Part shown: in pieces, positions 37,154 to 46,949 of the stretch
Layout: each line of letters begins with the position of its first letter
Position numbering within the stretch: position 1 is the stretch's first letter
From: a bacterium
GTDB lineage: Bacteria > CLD3 > SB21
Direction of reading: 5' to 3'
NCBI GenBank assembly: GCA_016787925.1
Contig: JAEUSK010000175.1
Span: forward strand, 1 to 60,396
DNA: 60,396 bases
Position numbers and translations under genes: made by a program
The notes under the pieces: model-generated
What the model saw: the letters and a program-made list of their open reading frames with translations, nothing else
What the model was told of the DNA's origin: nothing
The model's database searches: none

Positions 37154-39601
37154 TTATTTTTTTGTGAGCCTTTTAGACTTTTGTTTTTTCTTACTTTTTG
37201 GTTTCATTCCGTTGTTATGGACCCGCAGGGATTTAACGATCGGTTCAAGTGCGATCTCAACAACCTTGGAAACTTCTTTAACCAGAACAAACTTGATCTC
37301 ATCGCGGATTTGTTTTGGAACTTCGTCAAGATCATTGGCATTCTTATTCGGAATAATTATGGTTCGTATTCCTGCGCGATGCGCCGCGAGTATTTTTTCT
37401 TTTACGCCCCCAATTGGCAAAACGGCGCCTCTCAGAGTAATTTCTCCGGTCATTGCGATATCATTTCGAACTAGTCTGTTCGTTAATAGCGAATAAATCG
37501 CCGTATACATCGTGATTCCTGCTGATGGCCCATCCTTCGGAATTCCTCCTGCCGGTACGTGAATATGTATGTCTATTTTGTCGAATTCATCTTTGATTCC
37601 TAGTTCTTCTGCCTGCGAACGAATTTGACTCAATGCGGCAATTGCTGATTCCTTCATGATATCACCCAGCTGCCCCGTCAGTGTCAAGCTGCCCTTTCCC
37701 CTCATTTTTGTAGCTTCAATAAACAGTATGTCCCCGCCGGCAGCAGTCCATGCCAGCCCTGTGACAATTCCAGGCTTATTGATTCGCTCGACGGCATCCG
37801 AGAAAAACTTTATCTTGCCGAGGTACGTATACACGCTTTTCTTGTCAATCGTGGTCTTCGTAATTTTTCCTTCGGCAATTTGGTGTGCCACGCCTCGGCA
37901 AATCGTCGCAATTTCCCGTTCCATATTTCTTAGCCCCGCCTCGCGTGTGTGATCGCGGATAATATGCTTGATTGTTTCACGGTCAAATTTGATTTGTTTC
38001 TCGCTTAAACCGTGTTCGCCTATCTGTTTTGGAATAATGAATTTTTGCGCAATATTTATTTTCTCTTCTTCCGTATAACCCGGAATTTCAATGATCTCCA
38101 TGCGATCACGCAGGGCGGGTATGATCGGATCTGCTAAATTAGCTGTTGCTATAAAGAGAACTTTTGAGAGATCAAACGGTACATCCAGATAATGGTCTGC
38201 AAAACTGAAATTCTGTTCAGGATCAAGCACTTCAAGCAATGCGCTCGACGGATCCCCGCGAAAATCCATTCCAACCTTATCAATCTCATCAAGCATGAAT
38301 ACAGGATTGATGGAGCCGCCTTTCTTGATACCTTGTATCACGCGCCCCGGTAATGCGCCGATGTATGTTCTGCGGTGGCCTCGAATCTCCGCTTCATCAC
38401 GAATCCCGCCTAAAGACATGCGCACGAATTTTCGTCCAAGCGCCTTCGCAATAGAACGGCCTAACGACGTTTTGCCGACGCCCGGGGGACCAACAAAACA
38501 AAGAATTGGGCCTCGCATATCGTTCTTGAGTTTACGCACTGACAGATATTCCAATATTCTTTTCTTCACCTTTTCCAAACCATAATGGTCCGACTCAAGG
38601 CTTTTTCGCGCCGCATCTATCTTCATATTGTCTTCTGTAAATATGCTCCATGGCATGTCTACAAGCCAGTCAATGTACGTGCGCGATACTGTATATTCGG
38701 CCGCCATAGGCGACATTCGGCCCAGACGCTCCAACTCCTTTTTTGTGACATCATACACTTCTTTCGGCATCTTCGCTTTTTCGATCTTTTCTTTTATCTC
38801 TGTGATTTCCGGATTGGCGGATTCCGCATCACCGAGCTCACGCTGAATTGCCTTTAACTGCTCACGCAAATAGTATTCCCGTTGCGTTTTACTGATTTCG
38901 TCCTGCACGTCGCTTTGAATTTTGTTCCCTAATTCCAGAGTCTGCAAAACCTTACTTAACATCACATGAGTTTTATCCAGCCTCTCCTTCACATTCAGAA
39001 CCTGCAGTATCTCCTGTTTTTCTTCTGTTGAAATATTCAGCGCTGAAACCGCTACGTCGGCAACTCGGCCCGGCAGTTGAACATTTAATATCATCGACGT
39101 CTGTTCTGCGGTAAGGTACGGCGCTAAACCGGCCATTTTTTGAAAAATACTCTTTATATTCATGACCAACGCATCTATCTCAAGATCATCACGTGATGGA
39201 GGAATATCAACCAATTCATCAATCTTTGCCACCCAATAGGGATCATCCTGTATAAATTCTTTGAGTCTGATCCGCTGCACACCCTGAACGATGACACTCT
39301 TGCTGCCGTCCGGCATGTCGAATACTCGCATAATCGTCGCGGCTACTCCATATTCATACATGTCTGAGTGGCTGGGATTCTCAATCGAGCTCTCCTTCTG
39401 CGCTACAACGCCAATCAACCGATTGGCGTCGGAGTATTCTGAAATCAGCTTAAGCGTCTTGTCTCTCCCGATGGACAAGGGCATGATCTGCTGGGGAAAT
39501 AGCACCGTATTGCGCAATGGAATAATCGGCAGCGACTCAGGCAACTGGCCTTTTTTCTTTTTTTCCTTGAGTGAAATCTGCTCCTCGAAAGTTTTTGTCA
39601 T
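37154..39601 (-). CDS. lon: ATP-dependent protease Lon
   Basis: A soluble AAA+ serine protease of 815 residues, degrading misfolded and regulatory proteins. An N-terminal LON substrate domain (PIIPLRNTVLFPQQIMPL, about 25-215), a coiled-coil, Walker A GPPGVGKT at 371-378 and a protease domain are present. The catalytic Ser693 is in PKDGPSAGI and the Lys near 736 in GGVKEKIL. The C-terminus is strongly basic. An AAGGA-like site precedes the ATG. A terminator sits 42 bases upstream, between htrA and lon, so lon needs readthrough or a promoter overlapping that element. Confidence 0.98.
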   Translation of the reverse strand: MTKTFEEQISLKEKKKKGQLPESLPIIPLRNTVLFPQQIMPLSIGRDKTLKLISEYSDANRLIGVVAQKESSIENPSHSDMYEYGVAATIMRVFDMPDGSKSVIVQGVQRIRLKEFIQDDPYWVAKIDELVDIPPSRDDLEIDALVMNIKSIFQKMAGLAPYLTAEQTSMILNVQLPGRVADVAVSALNISTEEKQEILQVLNVKERLDKTHVMLSKVLQTLELGNKIQSDVQDEISKTQREYYLREQLKAIQRELGDAESANPEITEIKEKIEKAKMPKEVYDVTKKELERLGRMSPMAAEYTVSRTYIDWLVDMPWSIFTEDNMKIDAARKSLESDHYGLEKVKKRILEYLSVRKLKNDMRGPILCFVGPPGVGKTSLGRSIAKALGRKFVRMSLGGIRDEAEIRGHRRTYIGALPGRVIQGIKKGGSINPVFMLDEIDKVGMDFRGDPSSALLEVLDPEQNFSFADHYLDVPFDLSKVLFIATANLADPIIPALRDRMEIIEIPGYTEEEKINIAQKFIIPKQIGEHGLSEKQIKFDRETIKHIIRDHTREAGLRNMEREIATICRGVAHQIAEGKITKTTIDKKSVYTYLGKIKFFSDAVERINKPGIVTGLAWTAAGGDILFIEATKMRGKGSLTLTGQLGDIMKESAIAALSQIRSQAEELGIKDEFDKIDIHIHVPAGGIPKDGPSAGITMYTAIYSLLTNRLVRNDIAMTGEITLRGAVLPIGGVKEKILAAHRAGIRTIIIPNKNANDLDEVPKQIRDEIKFVLVKEVSKVVEIALEPIVKSLRVHNNGMKPKSKKKQKSKRLTKK

Positions 39602-39642
39602 CTTCTATTCCTTGATAATGAACTCATGTAATAATAAATAAT

Positions 39643-39678
39643 AAAAAAGCATCAGGGACCGCAAAAGATTCCTGATGC
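39643..39678 (-). terminator. Intrinsic terminator after htrA
   Basis: Arms GCATCAGG (39649-39656) and CCTGATGC (39671-39678) form a perfect 8-bp stem, extendable with one mismatch. On the minus strand the stem is followed by TTTTTT and an AT-rich tract. It lies 28 bases after the htrA stop and 42 bases before the lon start, so it should end htrA transcripts. Confidence 0.85.
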
Positions 39679-39706
39679 TAATGCACAAGAAATCGGATTG
39701 TATCGC

Positions 39707-41206
39707 CTAGTTTGGCATATTAAACGCGACAAACAATGAACTTCCTTTGCGATTTACCAGCAGCAGCACTGTTTCTCCTTTGGTCACCTTATCTACTTCA
39801 TCAATAAATTCCTTCACATTCTTAACGTCCTTCCGTCCAACACGCTGAATAATATCGCCTTGTCTAAGCCCTGCGCCAAATGCAGCACCATCCTGTTCAA
39901 TGTCCGTGATTATGACGCCCGGAATATTTGAGACGCCGAACTTACTTGCCAGATCCTTATTCATCGTGGTAACATTTATTCCCAATCGTTCAAAGCTCTT
40001 TTTAGCAGGAGCTTCCTCTTTTACAGCCATCGGCTCGCCGGGGGCTTCCGCTAATGTCACTTTTACGATTATTTCTTTGCCGTCCCGTATGAGTGTAAGA
40101 TCAACATCGGTTCCTGGTTGCTTTGGAATTATTTGTTTTCTAATCTCGACGCTATTGGCAACTTCTTTGCCGTTCACCTTGACAATTACATCGCCTTGTT
40201 TCAATTGTGCTTTATCAGCCGGACTGCCTTCCACGATTTGAGCAATGACAGCGCCTTTGGCCGACTTTAATCCAAGCGCTTTTGCCATTTGTTCATCCAC
40301 GTCCTGCATACTCACGCCAACAAAGCCGCGGACAACTTTACCAGATTTGATCAATTGATCCATAATAGATTTCGCGGTATTAGAAGGTATGGCAAAACCG
40401 ATTCCTTCATAGCCGCCGCTTCTTGACATAATTGCAGCATTTATGCCGACTAATTCTCCGCTCATATTGACCAACGCGCCGCCGCTGTTACCGGGATTAA
40501 TGGCTGCGTCCGTTTGCAGAAAATCAACGTCGGTATCAAGTCCCACGGAGGAACGCGACATGCCGCTGATAATGCCGGCAGTTACTGTATGACTAAGCGA
40601 CTTGCTGAATGGATTTCCAACAGCTATCGCCCATTGGCCGACTTTTATATTATCCGAATTGGCAACTTTGATGGCCGGTAGTCCTTTTTCATCAATTTTT
40701 ACAACGGCAAGATCTGTCCTAGGGTCTGTACCGATCAGTTTTCCTTCATACGTCTTTCCGTTTGACAGAGTGATTTTTATCTTGTCTGTTCTGTCGATCA
40801 CATGATTATTAGTTATAACATATCCGTCGGTGCTGACAATTACTCCAGATCCAAGACCAGCAACTTTTTGTTCTTGTTTTGGCTGGCTCCGTGGGTTTCC
40901 GAAGAACCGTCTAAACATATCGTCCCCGCCCATAAAATCATTGAAAGGGTCGGTATATTTTACTGTGGTTTCAGTTTCAACCGTGACCACGCTTGGTGTT
41001 ACGTATTCCGCAACAGCGGCAAACCCTTCACTCCAGTCCTTCATAGCCGCCATCTTCTCTTCTAATTGCAGTCTGAGTTCAGTATCCGATCCCGCTCGCC
41101 CTTTAAAAGTCATATCTAAGTTAGCGGTCAGCAGGATGCCGGCGACTATTCCAATAATTACTAGTACTAGTCCTATGATCAGTCTAGACGATCTCGCTGT
41201 ATGCAT
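39707..41206 (-). CDS. htrA: Do/HtrA-type periplasmic serine protease
   Basis: A chaperone-protease for misfolded envelope proteins, 499 residues. The N-terminal hydrophobic segment (LIIGLVLVIIGIVAGILL, about 9-26) is a signal or anchor. The trypsin-like triad is His135 in ITNNHV, Asp165 in PRTDLAVVKI and Ser241 in NPGNSGGAL. Two PDZ domains follow, at about 290-375 and 405-495. GGAGG precedes the ATG with good spacing. A 141-base upstream gap that separates it from the dnaJ-like gene probably holds its own promoter, and an intrinsic terminator follows it. Confidence 0.97.
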   Translation of the reverse strand: MHTARSSRLIIGLVLVIIGIVAGILLTANLDMTFKGRAGSDTELRLQLEEKMAAMKDWSEGFAAVAEYVTPSVVTVETETTVKYTDPFNDFMGGDDMFRRFFGNPRSQPKQEQKVAGLGSGVIVSTDGYVITNNHVIDRTDKIKITLSNGKTYEGKLIGTDPRTDLAVVKIDEKGLPAIKVANSDNIKVGQWAIAVGNPFSKSLSHTVTAGIISGMSRSSVGLDTDVDFLQTDAAINPGNSGGALVNMSGELVGINAAIMSRSGGYEGIGFAIPSNTAKSIMDQLIKSGKVVRGFVGVSMQDVDEQMAKALGLKSAKGAVIAQIVEGSPADKAQLKQGDVIVKVNGKEVANSVEIRKQIIPKQPGTDVDLTLIRDGKEIIVKVTLAEAPGEPMAVKEEAPAKKSFERLGINVTTMNKDLASKFGVSNIPGVIITDIEQDGAAFGAGLRQGDIIQRVGRKDVKNVKEFIDEVDKVTKGETVLLLVNRKGSSLFVAFNMPN

Positions 41207-41347
41207 TGAGTGCCTCCAAAATTAGTTATAAATAAAGCTTTTTTTTTCTTACGTTATAATAGACTGAAAGTTTTGTCGATAATTCAAAAATAACTTGTCA
41301 GGTAAACATGGATACATATTATAATATTTAGAGTTAACTCATATCGG

Positions 41348-42220
41348 TTACCATTTCATACCGGTTTCATTTGCAAATGCTTCCAGCAGGTCTTTTTGTT
41401 TTCTTGTCAAGTTTTTTGGAACTAAAAGTGCCAAAGTAACGTACATGTCGCCTTTTTTTCCACTGTGACGAACGCCTAAATTTGAAAGCTTCAGCATGGT
41501 TCCGTTTTGAGTTCCGACCGGAATTTTGACTTCCACGTGGCTTCCATAAACTGTCTTAACTTTAACTGTGCTCCCAAGCGACATCTGTGCGAAATTGACA
41601 GGAATTTCGCAATAAACATCATTACCCTTTCTTGAAAAAAACGGATCGGACTGAACGCGTACCGTCAACAGTATGTCAGGGGAATTGTTTTGATGTATAC
41701 GCAATTGCTCGCCGTCGTTAATTCCCTCTGGCAATTTTACTCGTATCGTGCGCGGAACATCACTGTTTATAGCAAACTCCACGTCTCCACCATTTATCGA
41801 TTTCTGAAACGGAATAGATAATTCAACATTGATTTCCTGTTTTTGCGTAGTGTTGCCAAAGAACATGTCATCCAGTATATCTGCAAACGATTCACGCCCG
41901 CCAAATCCGTAAGATTTACCGCCTGATTTCATGTTTTTCATAAAATCATTAAGTTCCGAATCGGAAAAATTTTCAGAGTATTGATAATTTTTTCCGCTTC
42001 TCTGTCCGCCAAATCGCCGCAGGGCATCATACTCTTTACGCTTTTTCGTGTCGCTTAGGGTATTATACGCTTCAGACATCTCCTTGAATTTTTCCTCGGA
42101 CTGCTTGTTCCCGTGGTTTCTGTCAGGATGAAATTTTTTCGCCAACGTTTTGTAAGCTGTCTTTATCGCCTCTTCCGAAGCAGACTCGGAAACGCCCAAT
42201 ATTTTATAATAATCTTTCAA
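41348..42220 (-). CDS. DnaJ-class co-chaperone (CbpA-like)
   Basis: A 290-residue J-domain protein. The J domain (1-65) has the HPD tripeptide at 31-33, which stimulates DnaK ATPase. A Gly/Phe-rich linker (about 70-110) is followed by the two C-terminal beta domains for substrate binding (about 120-285). The four-Cys zinc region of canonical DnaJ is absent, so this is a type II, CbpA-like protein. It starts 11 bases after htpX, in the operon led by dnaK, its expected partner. Confidence 0.93.
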   Translation of the reverse strand: MKDYYKILGVSESASEEAIKTAYKTLAKKFHPDRNHGNKQSEEKFKEMSEAYNTLSDTKKRKEYDALRRFGGQRSGKNYQYSENFSDSELNDFMKNMKSGGKSYGFGGRESFADILDDMFFGNTTQKQEINVELSIPFQKSINGGDVEFAINSDVPRTIRVKLPEGINDGEQLRIHQNNSPDILLTVRVQSDPFFSRKGNDVYCEIPVNFAQMSLGSTVKVKTVYGSHVEVKIPVGTQNGTMLKLSNLGVRHSGKKGDMYVTLALLVPKNLTRKQKDLLEAFANETGMKW

Positions 42221-42231
42221 GCAAATCTTTC

Positions 42232-43113
42232 TTACAATGACAATCCAGATTCCTGGGCATACTGCGTGAGTCTTTCAACGCGCTCTTCCGTCGTTGGATG
42301 CGTTCTGAACAAGCCGCTCAGGCCGCCTCCTGTCAAAGGGCTAATGATGAACATATGAGCGGTCGCATTAGTTGCGTGTAATGGCAGCTGCAAATTTCCT
42401 TTTTCTAATTTAATCAAAGCGTTTGCCAGCTGCATCGGCCTGCGAGAGATTTCAGCACCTGTTCTATCCGCCAAAAACTCACGCGACCGTGATATGGCTA
42501 ACTGAATGATGGTCGCGACAATTGGAGCAAGAATTGCCATGATAAGAAATGAAAAAATGTTACCGCTGCCGCTGTCATCATCATCTGAACTTCTGTTGAA
42601 GCCGCCGAAAATGGCAGCCCACTGCGCCATGCTGGCAATATATCCGATCGCACCTGCGAAAGTTGCCACGATTGAACTGATCAATATATCGCGATTCTTA
42701 ACGTGCGCCAGTTCGTGCGCCATTACGCCCTCAAGCTCATCTTCGCTCAACCTTGACAAAATACCTTCTGTGGCTGCAACTGCAGCATGCTCCGGATCAC
42801 GTCCGGTAGCAAATGCGTTTGGTGAATCTGTCGGAATAATATAAAGCCTCGGCATTGGCAGACTTGCATTGGTTGCCAACCGCTGAACCAAATTATAAAA
42901 CTTTGGGTTATCGTTATATTGAATTTCTTTCGCGCCATACATTTTCAGCACGATTTTATCGCTAAACCAATAGCTTATAAAATTTATAATACCGGCCAAT
43001 ACCAGGGCGATAATTGCACCCGACTGACCGCCAATCATGTTTCCGATAAACACGAAGAGTAATGTCAATATCGACAGTAAAAACATCGTTTTAAATGTGT
43101 TCATGAAAAACAT
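42232..43113 (-). CDS. htpX: Membrane zinc metalloprotease HtpX
   Basis: A heat-shock-type membrane protease of 293 residues. N-terminal transmembrane helices (about 8-28 and 32-52) precede the zinc motif HELAH (133-137) in [15 protein letters not shown]. Further helices follow and the third ligand is expected in [13 protein letters not shown]. It helps FtsH remove damaged membrane proteins in E. coli. Two in-frame ATGs lie three codons apart and either could be used. It sits between the FmdB-like gene and the dnaJ-like gene in the dnaK operon. Confidence 0.96.
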   Translation of the reverse strand: MFFMNTFKTMFLLSILTLLFVFIGNMIGGQSGAIIALVLAGIINFISYWFSDKIVLKMYGAKEIQYNDNPKFYNLVQRLATNASLPMPRLYIIPTDSPNAFATGRDPEHAAVAATEGILSRLSEDELEGVMAHELAHVKNRDILISSIVATFAGAIGYIASMAQWAAIFGGFNRSSDDDDSGSGNIFSFLIMAILAPIVATIIQLAISRSREFLADRTGAEISRRPMQLANALIKLEKGNLQLPLHATNATAHMFIISPLTGGGLSGLFRTHPTTEERVERLTQYAQESGLSL

Positions 43114-43143
43114 ACTTGAAACCCTTTCTCTGATAATTTTTGT

Positions 43144-43389
43144 CTAGTCCTTCTTCCCGGAATCAGCCTTCTTTTCTTTTTTTTCACCATTTGAGCCGTT
43201 CGATGCTCCGGTTTTCTTATAATCAGTTATGTAAAAGCCGGACCCTTTGAACATAAGGCCAGACCCCGCTCCGATCATTCGTGCTGAAGGTTTTCCGCAA
43301 GTCGGACATGTCGTTGACGGTACATCGCTGATACGTTGGAACTCTTCGAATACATGCCCTTCCGGACATTTGAAATCATAAGTTGGCAT
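43144..43389 (-). CDS. FmdB-type zinc ribbon protein
   Basis: A small 81-residue putative regulatory protein. The zinc-ribbon part is MPTYDFKCPEGHVFEEF followed by TTCPTCGKPSARMIG. Family members usually have C-x2-CGH in the first knuckle; here only one Cys and the His remain (CPEGH), so metal binding could use C-x3-H plus C-x2-C. The C-terminus is Lys-rich. It lies 17 bases after dnaK and 30 before htpX, so it is co-transcribed with chaperone and protease genes. Its function there is unknown. Confidence 0.85.
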   Translation of the reverse strand: MPTYDFKCPEGHVFEEFQRISDVPSTTCPTCGKPSARMIGAGSGLMFKGSGFYITDYKKTGASNGSNGEKKEKKADSGKKD

Positions 43390-43406
43390 ACATTGTTCTT
43401 TCGTAT

Positions 43407-45317
43407 TTACTTCTTTTCTTTATCGTCAACTACTTCATAATCGGCCTCTTCCACTTTCTTGCCCTGATCACCTTCCGCGGCCTCTTGACCCGGTTGCGCC
43501 GCTTGAGCACCTGCTCCCGCCTGATACATTTTTGTGGAAATTTCATTCCACACGCTTTCCAATGATCCGGATGCAGATTTGATGTCATCGACGTTATTTG
43601 AAGCGATTGCGTCGCGTAATTTCTGCAATTCAGTTTCAAGGCGGCTCTTGGAGTCGGCGTCAATTTTATCGCCAAATTCTTTAATGTTCTTTTCCGTTTG
43701 ATACGCAAGGCTTTCACCATGATTTTTCGCATCAATTCTATCCCGACTGCGCTTGTCTTCGTCAGCGTGTTCTTTTGCCTGGTTAACCATGCGCTCGATT
43801 TCTTCAGAATTCAATCCCGACGATGATTCAATTCGAATGCTTTGTTCTTTGTTGGTCGCTTTATCCTTCGCGAGCACATGCAAAATGCCATTGGCATCAA
43901 TATCAAACGTCACTTCGATCTGAGGCACTCCGCGCGGCGCAGGAGGGATTCCGACTAATTCGAATCGTCCGATTTCCCGGTTGTCCGTAAAGAGCTGACG
44001 TTCGCCCTGCCCTACGCGAATAGTTACCGCGGTTTGGCTGTCAGCCGCAGTAGAAAATATCTCGCTTTTCTTCGTTGGGATCGTCGTATTACGCGGAATC
44101 ATTGTTGTGAATACTCCGCCGAGCGTTTCGATTCCAAGCGACAACGGCGTCACATCGAGTAACAACACATCCTTAACTTCGCCGGCCAATACGGCGCCTT
44201 GAATTGCCGCGCCGACCGCAACAACCTCGTCCGGATTGACGCCTTTATGCGGTTCTTTTTTGAAGAGGTCCTGAACCAGCTGTTGTATCTTTGGTATACG
44301 CGTCGAGCCTCCTACGAGAATCACTTCATCAATTTGCGAATACTGCAGTCCCGCGTCTTTCATAGCCTGCTCAACCGGGCGAACGGTTCGCTGTATAAGA
44401 TCTTCGCAGATTTGTTCAAATTTCGCGCGCGTCAAGACAATATCCAAGTGTTTAGGCACGGAATCCACCGCTGTAACATACGGCAAATTGATCTGTGTCT
44501 GCATCGAGCTGGATATTTCTATCTTCGCTTTTTCAGCTGCATCTTTTAACCGCTGCAGCGCCATGGCGTCTTTACGCAGATCTATACCTTCATTCTTCTT
44601 GAATTCATCTGCGAGCCAGTTTACGACGCGCTCGTCAAAATCGTCTCCGCCCAGATGCGTGTCGCCGTTTGTCGAGAGAACTTCGAACACGCCGTCTCCA
44701 ATTTCCAAAATTGAAATATCAAAAGTGCCTCCTCCTAAATCGTATACCGCTATCTTCTCATTTGATTTCTTGTCAAGTCCATATGCTAATGCAGCTGCAG
44801 TCGGTTCATTTAAAATCCGCAACACATTGAGGCCCGCTATTTTACCCGCGTCCTTCGTTGCCTGCCGTTGTGCGTCATTGAAATAGGCTGGAACCGTAAC
44901 AACAGCATCCGTCACGGCTTGTCCCAAATAATCCTCAGCTGTCTGTTTCATTTTCTGCAATACCATTGCGGAAATCTCAGGAGGTGAAAAAACCTGATCA
45001 TTAATCTTCACGCGCGCCGAATTTCCGTCGCCGCTGATAACCTCATATGGCACTTTTTGACGCTCTTCTACTACTTCATCATGGCGCCGCCCCATGAATC
45101 GTTTGATTGAAAAAATCGTATTTTTTGGATTGGTAATGGCCTGCCGTTTGGCCGGGCCGCCGATAATTCTTTCGCCAACTTTTGTGAATGCGACAACTGA
45201 CGGCGTCGTGCGTCCGCCTTCAGCATTTGCAATGACAACAGGCTGTCCGCCTTCCATAATTGCAACGCAAGAATTAGTTGTTCCAAGATCGATTCCTATG
45301 ACTTTTCCTTTGGTCAT
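43407..45317 (-). CDS. dnaK: Chaperone DnaK (Hsp70)
   Basis: The main Hsp70 chaperone, 636 residues, full length. The ATPase domain has [17 protein letters not shown] at the start, [18 protein letters not shown] and [15 protein letters not shown]. The substrate domain and the helical lid follow, ending in a Gly/Ala/Gln-rich tail and an acidic terminus. It is the first gene of the operon dnaK, fmdB-like, htpX, dnaJ-like. grpE and a canonical dnaJ are not adjacent. I found no CIRCE element upstream, so HrcA control is not evident. Confidence 0.99.
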   Translation of the reverse strand: MTKGKVIGIDLGTTNSCVAIMEGGQPVVIANAEGGRTTPSVVAFTKVGERIIGGPAKRQAITNPKNTIFSIKRFMGRRHDEVVEERQKVPYEVISGDGNSARVKINDQVFSPPEISAMVLQKMKQTAEDYLGQAVTDAVVTVPAYFNDAQRQATKDAGKIAGLNVLRILNEPTAAALAYGLDKKSNEKIAVYDLGGGTFDISILEIGDGVFEVLSTNGDTHLGGDDFDERVVNWLADEFKKNEGIDLRKDAMALQRLKDAAEKAKIEISSSMQTQINLPYVTAVDSVPKHLDIVLTRAKFEQICEDLIQRTVRPVEQAMKDAGLQYSQIDEVILVGGSTRIPKIQQLVQDLFKKEPHKGVNPDEVVAVGAAIQGAVLAGEVKDVLLLDVTPLSLGIETLGGVFTTMIPRNTTIPTKKSEIFSTAADSQTAVTIRVGQGERQLFTDNREIGRFELVGIPPAPRGVPQIEVTFDIDANGILHVLAKDKATNKEQSIRIESSSGLNSEEIERMVNQAKEHADEDKRSRDRIDAKNHGESLAYQTEKNIKEFGDKIDADSKSRLETELQKLRDAIASNNVDDIKSASGSLESVWNEISTKMYQAGAGAQAAQPGQEAAEGDQGKKVEEADYEVVDDKEKK

Positions 45318-45629
45318 GATTCTACTCCTTTTTATGTTCTTTCTTCAATTTATTTCTTACTTATATGTAAAATTATCGCAGTTGCACAAACTTGTACAAT
45401 TACCAGTCATTGCAAACCCTATACCGCGCAAAATCATGTATTTTTACGCATTTATGTCCATAATTTGTCTCCTTCGTGTCAATTAATCATGCATTTATGT
45501 CAGTCAAAGCTCTTTCATGTCATTATGTCTGATTACGACGAGTATTTCATTTGAAAAATTGCTTTGAAAATGAGTGAAACTATGTTAGATTTATCATGAA
45601 TTTGATCATCAATTGACTGGAAATTTATT
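45318..45629. promoter_or_regulatory. Divergent regulatory region between dnaK and the PLD-like gene
   Basis: A gene-free 312-base AT-rich stretch. It contains two exact copies of GCATTTATGTC (45448-45458 and 45491-45501) and a related TCATGTCATTATGTC near 45514. On the minus strand, AAGGAG precedes a five-codon open frame (ATG at 45461, stop ending at 45444) that could be a leader peptide. No CIRCE inverted repeat and no clear sigma-70 or sigma-32 promoter was recognised. Confidence 0.35.
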
Positions 45630-46949
45630 TTGCAGTACGCGACGTCAAACATTCTTTGGTTGTTGCTTTTACATGGAATTATTTGCAACGAAACCCTTGC
45701 CGCTCAGGTTCGATATAATTTAAGTCCTACCCCTGTCTTTGGTGGAAAAGGACATATCTATTTTAACGGAACCGCCGACAGCGCATACGCAAGTCCCGGA
45801 AATACTGCAAATGGAAATGAAAACCTGGAGCAACGCGTCATTGATGCGGTCAATAACGCAAGGAAGAGCATTGATCTGGCTGCTTTTGAATTAAACAGCC
45901 TAAATATTGTAGTGGCTCTTTGTCAGGCGAAAGTCAGAGGAGTAAGAGTTCGCATAATATTTGACGATGAAAGTGCACCGAATAATAACAAAGACCTTTG
46001 GAAAGTTGCCCGCAGTCTTCTTCAGAACAAATATCAAATACCCATGCTAAGCGATGCCGGCTGGCCAGCTGTAAAATCCAAAAAGAATTTCTACAAAGGG
46101 CGAAGCGCTTTCATGCATAACAAATTCTTGGTGACAGATTATCTCACAGCGGATTCGACGGATGATGTAGTGATTACCGGATCATATAATTTTACCATCA
46201 CGGGTATGGTCAGCATGCAAAACGTGATAAAAGTTCAAAACCGCGCCCTGGCAAGGGCATATACAGAAGAATTTGAAACTATGTGGGGCGGTACTGGTGA
46301 AACTCCAGATACTTTAACGGCTGCGTTTCATCAATACAAGAAAAAATCGTCAAATGCGAAAACTTTGGTTGGAGCCAAAAGCAGAGTCGAAGCTTATTTT
46401 GCTCCGATGAGCAAAGATAAGAGTCGGCCTAGTTTGCTCGAAATTGTTGCGGATCTGATTTCCAAAGAGGCCGATCATGACATTAAGATATGCGCGTTCT
46501 CTTTCAGTACCGGCGTAGAGATTGACGAGGCAATCCGTGAAAAATTTGAATTAAAAAACCTGGACCTTAAAGCGGTTTTTGACAAAACCGGCAGAACTTC
46601 CCACGGCCTCTACAGCGCAATGACATTAGATTCAATTTCACGTAACCCTTGGGCCAAAAAAGCGGAAGCCTTTCTTGCCCATGAAGATCGCCAGCTTCAC
46701 CATAAGTACATTCTCATTGACGCTGAAAATCCGGATACGGAAGATATCCCTGTCCTCATTACAGGCTCATTTAATTTCAGCAAGAATGCCAATGAGGCTA
46801 ATGACGATAATTTTCTCGTCATTTATGACAGACAGGCCGCTAATCAGTTCTTGCAGGAATTTTACGCACGTTTTAATTCGGCAAAAAAACATGCGCTGAG
46901 AAAAAGCATGTCCGCTGAGGTTGAATCAGAAAATGAAGATGTAGACTAA
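45630..46949 (+). CDS. Exported phospholipase D-like (HKD) protein
   Basis: A 439-residue PLD-superfamily protein with two HKD half-sites: MHNKFLVTD near residue 166 with GSYNF following, and HHKYILID near 355 with GSFNF following. Both catalytic His/Lys pairs are intact. The N-terminus ILWLLLLHGIICNETLAA looks like a signal peptide, so the protein is probably exported. It starts with TTG. The substrate could be phospholipid, nucleic acid or another phosphodiester. Homology does not decide this, and the secreted location argues against cardiolipin synthase. The 3' end overlaps the convergent ppx/gppA gene by four bases. Confidence 0.88.
   Translation: MQYATSNILWLLLLHGIICNETLAAQVRYNLSPTPVFGGKGHIYFNGTADSAYASPGNTANGNENLEQRVIDAVNNARKSIDLAAFELNSLNIVVALCQAKVRGVRVRIIFDDESAPNNNKDLWKVARSLLQNKYQIPMLSDAGWPAVKSKKNFYKGRSAFMHNKFLVTDYLTADSTDDVVITGSYNFTITGMVSMQNVIKVQNRALARAYTEEFETMWGGTGETPDTLTAAFHQYKKKSSNAKTLVGAKSRVEAYFAPMSKDKSRPSLLEIVADLISKEADHDIKICAFSFSTGVEIDEAIREKFELKNLDLKAVFDKTGRTSHGLYSAMTLDSISRNPWAKKAEAFLAHEDRQLHHKYILIDAENPDTEDIPVLITGSFNFSKNANEANDDNFLVIYDRQAANQFLQEFYARFNSAKKHALRKSMSAEVESENEDVD

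Noticed and set aside
44199-44886. Long plus-strand open frames opposite dnaK
   Set aside because: They mirror the strongly conserved dnaK reading frame and lack ribosome sites; similar antisense frames opposite lon, secA and htrA were dismissed for the same reason.
45318-45629. CIRCE element for HrcA control of dnaK
   Set aside because: No TTAGCACTC-N9-GAGTGCTAA-like inverted repeat was found on reading the region.
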